From Butyrivibrio sp. (GTDB lineage Bacteria > Bacillota > Clostridia > Lachnospirales > Lachnospiraceae): a stretch of 38,518 nucleotides of DNA. Below, piece by piece: positions 32,723 to 38,518 of the stretch; position 1 is the first letter of the stretch; the number at the start of each line of letters is the position of its first letter. The stretch spans positions 1 through 38,518 of the forward strand of contig JAILMY010000212.1 in the NCBI GenBank assembly GCA_024692165.1. Reading direction: 5' to 3'. The notes under the pieces are model-generated. The model was not told the DNA's origin. It was given only the letters and a program-made list of their open reading frames with translations, and searched no databases. The translations under genes and the position numbers were made by a program.

Positions 32723-34678
32723 ATGGAAATACTTACCAACCCGCAAAGCCATGATATAGTCTTTTCAATTGCATCTCTCTTGCTTATCTGTGTAACGTTT
32801 ATCATCCACATTTCGGAGGAAAACTACTACAGCAAGCAGAGGTCTGTTTTTGGCGGGATTATTGCAGTAGCTTTCATGATCAATCTGATGGGCCTTCTTC
32901 ATAATATCTATGTTTTCAGTGAACCGGTTGATAAGTTGATAGGATATGAGGTTAACAGATACGTAGTTATTATGGAAAAGATCTTTACCTACATCATGCC
33001 ATTTGTTTCAACCAGGTATGTGATGAGCATTTTCCAGATTGATTCTCAAAGACCCTACAAGAAGGTCATTCTCATAGCTCCGATGCTTTATTCTGTCCTG
33101 TTTTATTTCAGTGGGACTTTTATGGATTTCTTTTTCTACTTTGACCAGGATGGAATGATTAAGTACGTTTATCCTCAGGGAGCTACCGTAAACTTTTCTG
33201 TGTACCTGTATCTGATCTTCTGCCTGTATATGCTGATCAGATATACGAAGACCCTGAGCACGGAAAAGGCCACTGCCATCTGGATATATTTCTTCCTGAT
33301 GATGGCAGGAATCCCTGTCAGAATCATTACAAAGTCCAGTTCTATCTTTGAATTTTGTATTTCAATAGCCCTGCTTCTTTGCGTATACACCTTCCAGAAC
33401 CCCAGTGAGTTTGTGGACAGGATGTCTGGAGCAGGCACAAGAAATGCCCTTACATTTGCTATTTCAACGAATCTTATCCAGAAAAAAGACTTTACGCTCC
33501 TGGGAATTCATATTGACAGGATGTCTGTTGTGCTGGGCGAAAACGGTATGGAGGTTGGCTCTGATCTTTTGGTTCAGATATCTCAGTATCTGCAGCAGCT
33601 GTGCCAGCCGGGAAATCTTTTCTTCCTTGAGCCCGGGGATTATCTCATGCTTTTCCCGAATATTACGCCGGATGAAGCTATTATAGAAAAGACAGAGGAT
33701 CAGATTAAAAAGAGATTCAGAGAGCCATGGATCGTGAGAGGAGAGAGCATAAAGCTCTTTGAGACGCCTTTTGCCCTGGGATTCCCTGAAGAGATTGACT
33801 CAGTTGAGAGATTCGGAGAGGTCAAGGGAGTTCTGGATAAGGCTCTTATGAAACAGAGCAGAGACATAATAAGAATCTCTGATCTTAATATGAAGATCGT
33901 AGAGCATGACAAAAAGATAGACAACATCGTTAAGCATGCTCTTGAAGACGGACTGCTGGAGGTCTTTTACCAGCCAATATATGAACCTAAGACGGGAAAA
34001 TTCTCATCCTGTGAGGCTCTGCTTAGACTTAAGGATCCTCAGCTTGGATTTATTTCACCTGCGATATTCATGCCGATCGCCGAGAGAAACGGCACAATCC
34101 TTGCCATAGACAGGTACGTGCTTGCTTCGGTGTGCGAGATGCTCGCCACAACTGAAGCAAGAATGCTGGGACTTGAATATGTGGAGGTGAATCTTTCGGT
34201 TGTTGACTGTATTCAGGCGAATCTGTCGGAGAACATTCTTAACACATTGCGCAAATATCAGGTAAAACCTGAGGAGATAAACTTTGAGATAACAGAGACT
34301 TATGAGCAGGGTATCACCTCTGTTATGAATGAGAATATTGAAAAACTCAGCGACCTCGGAATCACATTCTCAATGGATGACTTTGGAACAGGTTATTCGA
34401 ATCTTGCCAGAATCGCTACGCTTCCTGTTAAGCTCTTTAAACTTGATAAGAGCATTATTCAGGCTGCCTTTGATTCTGAACTTTCTTATATGGTCATGCT
34501 CAATCTTATAAGGATCATCAAGTCACTGAAAAAAGAGATCGTGGCAGAGGGCGTTGAAACGGGAGAACAGGCCCGTCAGATTATAAAGCTCGGGTGCGAC
34601 CATATTCAGGGCTTCTTCTATGCCCGTCCCCTTCCAAAGGATAAGTTCATTGAATTTTTGAGAGATCACAACGGATAA
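32723..34678 (+). CDS. 7TM receptor with degenerate GGDEF and intact EAL phosphodiesterase domain
   Basis: A 651-residue paralogue of the preceding protein. About seven spans (residues 8-225) are followed by FQNPSEFVDRMSG, a GGDEF-type fold without the GGDEF sequence, and a complete EAL domain: E431-L433 (CEALLRL), VNLS, NFEITET, D552-D553 (MDDFGTGYS), KLDKS, E609 (VAEGVET) and IQGFFYARPLP. EAL enzymes cleave cyclic di-GMP to pGpG, so this protein should lower the messenger in response to a signal sensed in the membrane domain. It starts three bases after the previous stop, with GAAGG as ribosome site inside that gene. Confidence 0.92.
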   Translation: MEILTNPQSHDIVFSIASLLLICVTFIIHISEENYYSKQRSVFGGIIAVAFMINLMGLLHNIYVFSEPVDKLIGYEVNRYVVIMEKIFTYIMPFVSTRYVMSIFQIDSQRPYKKVILIAPMLYSVLFYFSGTFMDFFFYFDQDGMIKYVYPQGATVNFSVYLYLIFCLYMLIRYTKTLSTEKATAIWIYFFLMMAGIPVRIITKSSSIFEFCISIALLLCVYTFQNPSEFVDRMSGAGTRNALTFAISTNLIQKKDFTLLGIHIDRMSVVLGENGMEVGSDLLVQISQYLQQLCQPGNLFFLEPGDYLMLFPNITPDEAIIEKTEDQIKKRFREPWIVRGESIKLFETPFALGFPEEIDSVERFGEVKGVLDKALMKQSRDIIRISDLNMKIVEHDKKIDNIVKHALEDGLLEVFYQPIYEPKTGKFSSCEALLRLKDPQLGFISPAIFMPIAERNGTILAIDRYVLASVCEMLATTEARMLGLEYVEVNLSVVDCIQANLSENILNTLRKYQVKPEEINFEITETYEQGITSVMNENIEKLSDLGITFSMDDFGTGYSNLARIATLPVKLFKLDKSIIQAAFDSELSYMVMLNLIRIIKSLKKEIVAEGVETGEQARQIIKLGCDHIQGFFYARPLPKDKFIEFLRDHNG

Positions 34679-34759
34679 GAATTGCATTATTGCTGCATTT
34701 TGGGTATTATTTTGTATTGTAGAATTATTATGCAATTAATTAAGTAAGGATGGTATTTT

Positions 34760-36025
34760 ATGGCATTGATTAAAAAGCCTGTAACAGGCATGAAGGATAT
34801 ACTTCCTGCAGAAATGCAGCTTAGAGATTACTGCATCAGCGTTATCAAGAAAACCTACGCTGAGTTTGGATTTACATCCATTGAGACTCCATGCGTTGAG
34901 TCTTTGGCAAATCTTAACAGTAAGCAGGGCGGAGAAAATGAGAAGCTCATCTTCAAGGTTATGAAGAGAGGCGAGAAGCTTAATCTTGCAGAGGCAAAAG
35001 AGGAGAATGATCTTACAGATTCAGGTCTTCGCTATGACCTTACAGTTCCCCTTGTAAGATTTTATGCAAATCATGCTAATGAGCTGCCTGCACCATTCAA
35101 GGCACTTCAGATGGGAAATGTCTGGAGAGCTGACAGACCACAGAAGGGAAGATATCGTCAGTTCATGCAGTGTGATATCGATATCCTGGGAGAGCCCTCC
35201 AATCTGGCTGAGATCGAGCTTATTCTTGCTACAACAACTACCCTTGGAAGACTTGGATTCAAGGATTTCAAGATTCGTATAAACGATAGAAGACTTCTTA
35301 AGGCTATGGCTGCTTACAGCGGTTTCCCTGAGGAGGATTTCGACAACGTATTCATAACTCTGGATAAGATGGACAAGATCGGTATCGACGGCGTTGCTGA
35401 GGAACTTGCCAAGGCAGGATACTCCAAGGAGAGCATCGACAAGTATCTTGATCTTTTCAGAGCAGCTGAGGGAAAAGAGAATCTGGATGGAATCAAAGTT
35501 ATCGCTGATAAGCTTGGTGACTTCCTTGATGAAGATGTTAGAAGCAATCTCGATGAGATCATTTCCAGTGTTGATACAACAAAGTCAGCTCAGTTTGAAA
35601 TGGAATTTGATCCTACACTTGTACGTGGAATGAGCTATTATACAGGTACTATTTTCGAAGTGGCAATGCCTCAGTACGGCGGAAGCTGTGGCGGTGGCGG
35701 AAGATACGACAAGATGGTTGGCAAGTTCCTTGGCCAGGATACTCCTGCCTGCGGATTCTCAATCGGATTTGAGCGTATCATCATGATCATGATGGATGAG
35801 GGCTTTAAGATTCCGGGAGCCGGCGACAAGGTTGCATTCCTTATCGAGAAGGGCATTAAGGGAGAAAGACTTGCAGAGATCATCGCAGATGCTCAGAAGG
35901 AAAGAGCAGAGGGTAAGCAGGTTCTTGTGGTTCGCATGGCCAAGAACAAGAAGTTCCAGAAGCAGAATCTGAATGATCAGGGCTACGAAGATATAAGAGA
36001 CTTCTATGAGAAGCCATTAGATTGA
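34760..36025 (+). CDS. hisS: Histidyl-tRNA synthetase
   Basis: The 421-residue class II synthetase shows GMKDILP, motif 2 (MGNVWRADRPQKGRYRQF), the histidine-binding segments VRGMSYYTG and GGGGRYDKM, and motif 3 (GFSIGFERI). It charges tRNA-His. The anticodon-binding C-terminal domain is short and divergent (ending FYEKPLD). AAGGATGG lies upstream. The 81-bp leader is too short for a T-box. The stop codon TGA at 36023-36025 overlaps a fragment of the tandem-hairpin element, so the C-terminus may have been reset by an insertion. Close to rhaM, which starts 45 bp downstream. Confidence 0.95.
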   Translation: MALIKKPVTGMKDILPAEMQLRDYCISVIKKTYAEFGFTSIETPCVESLANLNSKQGGENEKLIFKVMKRGEKLNLAEAKEENDLTDSGLRYDLTVPLVRFYANHANELPAPFKALQMGNVWRADRPQKGRYRQFMQCDIDILGEPSNLAEIELILATTTTLGRLGFKDFKIRINDRRLLKAMAAYSGFPEEDFDNVFITLDKMDKIGIDGVAEELAKAGYSKESIDKYLDLFRAAEGKENLDGIKVIADKLGDFLDEDVRSNLDEIISSVDTTKSAQFEMEFDPTLVRGMSYYTGTIFEVAMPQYGGSCGGGGRYDKMVGKFLGQDTPACGFSIGFERIIMIMMDEGFKIPGAGDKVAFLIEKGIKGERLAEIIADAQKERAEGKQVLVVRMAKNKKFQKQNLNDQGYEDIRDFYEKPLD

Positions 36026-36041
36026 GCGTAAGTTCCTTGTG
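36024..36041 (+). repeat. Fragment of the tandem-hairpin element on the hisS stop codon
   Basis: GAGCGTAAGTTCCTTGTG is identical over 18 bases to the 3' end of copy B1 (27001-27018): the 3' half of the outer stem plus the TTCCTTG tail. The 5' stem partner is missing. Confidence 0.7.
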
Positions 36042-36070
36042 AAATAATTTGAAAATTGGGGGAAAAGGGT

Positions 36071-36385
36071 ATGATCAGAAAAGGTTTTAAAATGAAGCTC
36101 TATCCGGGGATGGAAAAAGAGTACGAGAAGAGGCACAACGAGCTTTGGCCTGAGATGCAGCAGATGATCCACGAGCACGGCGGACACAACTACAGCATCT
36201 ATCTCGATCCTGAGACTTTGGTACTCTACGGGTATATCGAAATCGAGGATGAGGAGCTTTGGGCAAAGAGTGCAGATACAGCCATTAACCGCAAATGGTG
36301 GGACTTTATGGCTGATATTATGGAGACTAATCCTGACAACAGTCCTGTTGCTGTGGATCTGCATCCTGTTTTCCACTTGGATTGA
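36071..36385 (+). CDS. rhaM: L-rhamnose mutarotase
   Basis: ATG 36071 gives 104 residues, exactly the length of E. coli RhaM, with the same start MIRKxF and the same features: H22 in RRHN-type KRHNELWPEM (catalytic in E. coli), GGHNYSIYLD, RKWWDFMADIM and NPDNSPV. It interconverts alpha- and beta-L-rhamnose. The frame extends upstream to a TTG at 36056 but the family length argues against it. No other rhamnose gene lies here; it follows hisS and precedes a CorC-type gene, so context does not explain it. Confidence 0.92.
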   Translation: MIRKGFKMKLYPGMEKEYEKRHNELWPEMQQMIHEHGGHNYSIYLDPETLVLYGYIEIEDEELWAKSADTAINRKWWDFMADIMETNPDNSPVAVDLHPVFHLD

Positions 36386-36442
36386 TAGTAATTTGCAAAG
36401 GGTGTAAGGCACCCGGTGCATCAATTTTATAAGGAGATAATA

Positions 36443-37765
36443 GTGAACGTACACTTAACCAGGCTGATAGTGCTTGTGATCCTGGTGTTTCTGTCTTCCT
36501 TCTTTTCATCTGCAGAGACTGCGTTTATGACCGTTAACAAGGTCAAAATGAAGGCTCTTGCCGATGAGGGAAATAAGAGAGCAGCACTGGTCCTTAAGAT
36601 TTTAGAGGACACTCAGAAGATGCTATCAGCGATCCTGATCGGAAACAATATTGTTAATCTTAGCGCATCAGCCCTTATGACTGTATTTGTAACTGAGGTT
36701 TGGGGCAGCTTTGCGGTAGGTATCGGAACCGGAGTGCTTACTCTGGTGGTTCTCATCGCGGGAGAGATCATCCCCAAGACCATAGCCACAGCTTATTCCG
36801 AGAATATGTCTCTGTGGTATGCCAGGACTATAATAGGGCTTATTGCGGTGCTTACACCCTTAAGCTTCATTATCAACGGTCTTGCCTCTTTAATACTTAA
36901 GATTTTCAGGGTTGATATTTCAAGCAGACAGGCCATGACTGAGAATGAGCTCAAGACCTATGTGGACGTAAGCCATGAAGACGGTGTCATTGAGTCCGGA
37001 GAGAAGGAGATCATTTACAACGTATTTGATTTCTCAGATGCCGTGGCAAAGGATATTATGATTCCCAGGATTGATATGTGCTGCGTCAGCTCCGATGCTG
37101 ACTACAGCGAGGTTATGAAGATCTTTAAGGAAGAGATGTACACCCGTATCCCGGTCTATGAGGGCGGAGAGCAGGACAACATCATCGGACTTATCAATGT
37201 GAAGGATCTGATCCTTTTGGAGGATAAAGAGAACTTCAGTATCAAGAATCATCTGCGAAAAGCTTACTATACCTATGAGTACAAGAAGACCGCTGATCTT
37301 CTCATGGAGATGAGGGAAAAGACCCAGAACGTGGCCTTTGTTCTTTCTGAGTACGGAACCTGTGTAGGTATGATCACTTTAGAGGACCTTCTTGAGGAGA
37401 TCGTAGGCGAGATCAGAGATGAGTACGACTCTGATGAGGCTGAGCTTATCAAGCACATCGGTGGCAACAAATATCTGGTTGAAGGCAATATGAAGCTTGA
37501 TGATATCAATGATGCTCTCGGAACTAAGCTTGATTCCGAGGACTATGATTCCATCGGCGGACTTATGATAGAGAATCTGGACAGACTTCCCGGCTACGGA
37601 GAAACAGTAACCCTTGATAATGGCACTACTCTTACTGCAAGGGGTGTTAAGCGCAACAGGATTACCAAGGTTCTTATGTGTGTAAGCGAAGAAGAACAGA
37701 AGAATATGGAAGAGGCTGTGGCGGATAAAGCTCCGGATAAAGCATCTGACAAGACCCTGGAATGA
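36443..37765 (+). CDS. CNNM/CBS-domain membrane protein of the HlyC/CorC family
   Basis: GTG 36443 with AAGGAGA at 36431-36437 gives 440 residues. The N-terminal CNNM domain has about four spans and the motif SSAETAFMTVNKVKMKAL, a GNNIVN segment and GEIIPKT. It is followed by a CBS pair (DIMIPRIDM ... VFVLSEYGTCVGMITLEDLLEEIVGEIRDE, in parts) and a CorC_HlyC domain (YLVEGNMKLDDIND; SEDYDSIGG). The family is associated with magnesium and cobalt transport or export. The last 25 residues (DKAPDKASDKTLE) are a low-complexity tail. Confidence 0.92.
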   Translation: MNVHLTRLIVLVILVFLSSFFSSAETAFMTVNKVKMKALADEGNKRAALVLKILEDTQKMLSAILIGNNIVNLSASALMTVFVTEVWGSFAVGIGTGVLTLVVLIAGEIIPKTIATAYSENMSLWYARTIIGLIAVLTPLSFIINGLASLILKIFRVDISSRQAMTENELKTYVDVSHEDGVIESGEKEIIYNVFDFSDAVAKDIMIPRIDMCCVSSDADYSEVMKIFKEEMYTRIPVYEGGEQDNIIGLINVKDLILLEDKENFSIKNHLRKAYYTYEYKKTADLLMEMREKTQNVAFVLSEYGTCVGMITLEDLLEEIVGEIRDEYDSDEAELIKHIGGNKYLVEGNMKLDDINDALGTKLDSEDYDSIGGLMIENLDRLPGYGETVTLDNGTTLTARGVKRNRITKVLMCVSEEEQKNMEEAVADKAPDKASDKTLE

Positions 37766-37793
37766 TACTTTTATGATGGAATATTTTACTGTA

Positions 37794-37827
37794 TACTATA
37801 TATAGTAAAGAATTTGGTAATATTACC
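37794..37827. promoter_or_regulatory. Two perfect palindromes upstream of the final small genes
   Basis: TACTATATATAGTA (37794-37807) and GGTAATATTACC (37816-37827), each fully self-complementary, lie 26-59 bp before a predicted -35 box. They may be operators; the regulator is unknown. Confidence 0.5.
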
Positions 37828-37852
37828 GATATATATTTTAGGAAAAGTTTAT

Positions 37853-37880
37853 TTGACGACGTTGTATGCCTGTTTATAAA
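37853..37880 (+). promoter_or_regulatory. Predicted sigma-A promoter of the small-gene pair
   Basis: TTGACG (37853-37858), 16-bp spacer, TATAAA (37875-37880), 33 bp before the first start codon. Confidence 0.5.
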
Positions 37881-37913
37881 ATTAGTTTGAAGTATAGGGT
37901 ATAGGAGAAGCTT

Positions 37914-38177
37914 ATGATCTACCAGCCGGACATTGGTTTTTTTGACCGGTACGAGGTTCAAAGTATGGACACTAATGGATTAAGTGCTGAACAGCAGGCA
38001 TTACTTGCCAGTATTATGGGAAAGTCGCCACAGGCAGGAGGAGGTGGCGGTTTTAGTGCGGCACAGGCAGCACCTGCGGCACCGGCAACAGGCGGAGCAC
38101 CGGCAGCACCTGCGGACCCTGGAAAGATGCTTTCACAGGCTGAGATTGATGCGCTCATCGCATCCATGGGAAACTAA
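37914..38177 (+). CDS. Small protein with two FliM/FliN-like N-terminal motifs
   Basis: An 87-residue protein. The C-terminal MLSQAEIDALIASMGN closely resembles the LSQxEIDALL peptide at the N-terminus of flagellar switch proteins FliM and FliN/FliY, which in FliM binds phospho-CheY. A second, looser copy (GLSAEQQALLASIMGK) lies near the N-terminus, and an Ala/Pro/Gly-rich linker of about 35 residues separates them. AGGAGAA supports the ATG at 37914; an internal ATG at 37965 with GAGGT upstream would place the first motif at the very N-terminus, and the 17 codons between use rare-looking codons (CGG, CAA). Function unknown; the motif link is inference. Confidence 0.65.
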   Translation: MIYQPDIGFFDRYEVQSMDTNGLSAEQQALLASIMGKSPQAGGGGGFSAAQAAPAAPATGGAPAAPADPGKMLSQAEIDALIASMGN

Positions 38178-38206
38178 TATATTTCAAATAAAAAGTGAGG
38201 TGAACT

Positions 38207-38506
38207 ATGTACATAGCAATGCAATGCGCTGATAGTAATGGCATGCTAAACACTGAGATCTGCACATTTTATGGAATTAGATATGATACCAGATATCGCT
38301 CAGCTATCCTTTCTACAGAGCATTTAAATCATGACTATGTAATCCCTATGGAAGCAGCCGACTATGAGGATGCCGTTAAACAGATACTTAGTGCTATGGC
38401 TTCCGGAGCTCAAATGATAAATCTTGGCGAGAGTATAGTAAGCAGAGGCAAAAAGGGTGAAGCAAGACAGGTTCAGCCTCAGAAACTTAAGATAACCACA
38501 AACTGA
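38207..38506 (+). CDS. Small protein of unknown function, 99 residues
   Basis: A soluble protein starting MYIAMQCADSNGMLNTEIC with GAGGTGA upstream of the ATG (38207). It appears to have a beta-rich first half (IRYDTRYRSAILSTEH), a helix around EDAVKQILSAMASGAQ and a basic C-terminal tail (GKKGEARQVQPQKLKITTN). I do not recognise the family. It lies 29 bp after the gene with FliM-like motifs, so the two are probably cotranscribed and may work together. The gene is complete within the window. Confidence 0.7.
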   Translation: MYIAMQCADSNGMLNTEICTFYGIRYDTRYRSAILSTEHLNHDYVIPMEAADYEDAVKQILSAMASGAQMINLGESIVSRGKKGEARQVQPQKLKITTN

Positions 38507-38518
38507 TAGATAAAGGTA

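Noticed and set aside
34679-34759. Possible T-box riboswitch before hisS
   Set aside because: The leader is only 81 bp and lacks a T-box sequence and terminator; an AATTGCAT/ATGCAATT inverted repeat is present but too far apart to interpret.

Overview
The window looks like chromosomal DNA of a Lachnospiraceae (Clostridia), probably Butyrivibrio or Pseudobutyrivibrio. This is an inference from gene content (Firmicutes-type intrinsic terminators, strong AGGAGG-type ribosome sites, AGA-rich codon use, 7TM-EAL receptors, a Gan/Mal-type sugar operon with a GH35 enzyme), not from a marker-gene comparison. I saw no rRNA, tRNA, CRISPR array or complete insertion sequence. Almost all genes lie on the + strand; only lepA and one membrane protein gene are on the - strand.

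Layout. 1-3993: signalling operon with the tail of a cut-off Hpt/hybrid-kinase-like gene, a two-receiver response regulator, a membrane HD-GYP-type protein with a worn metal site, and a stand-alone Hpt protein. 4008-7357: a lipoprotein, a minus-strand membrane protein and a membrane-anchored coiled-coil protein; the last two diverge from overlapping promoters. 7446-10596: a zinc/metal-type cluster of a G3E (CobW) GTPase with a huge His/Asp tail, a second CobW-like protein fused to a DUF1980-type domain, and a CmpB-like membrane protein. 10600-16772: housekeeping block lepA (-), rpsT, hemW, pepF and a YfbR-like 5'-nucleotidase. 16977-22815: a solitary PilT ATPase, an SNF-family sodium symporter, comM and dprA. 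22816-30474: a sugar operon of binding protein, two permeases, LacI regulator and GH35 beta-galactosidase, preceded by a 371-bp spacer dense in operator-like palindromes. No ATPase gene is present, so a shared MsmX-type ATPase elsewhere is expected. 30497-34678: a small protein and two tandem 7TM-EAL proteins, one intact and one with its catalytic residues lost. 34760-38506: hisS, rhaM, a CorC/HlyC-type protein and two small genes, one carrying two copies of a FliM/FliN-like motif.

The most unusual signal is not a gene. A structured element of two hairpins plus a TTCCTTG tail occurs three times inside the sugar operon (24521-24596, 26944-27016, 27024-27098), always on the transcribed strand and between cistrons. 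Its stems change by paired substitutions while the internal-loop sequences and tail stay fixed, as expected of a selected RNA (or single-stranded DNA) structure. An 18-nt piece of the same element sits on the stop codon of hisS (36024-36041).

A second theme is cyclic-di-GMP-type signalling with worn catalytic sites. The HD-GYP-like protein lacks two expected histidines, and the first of the EAL pair has lost nearly all metal ligands while sitting 3 bp from an intact paralogue. The three proteins share the same general multi-spanning N-terminal layout.
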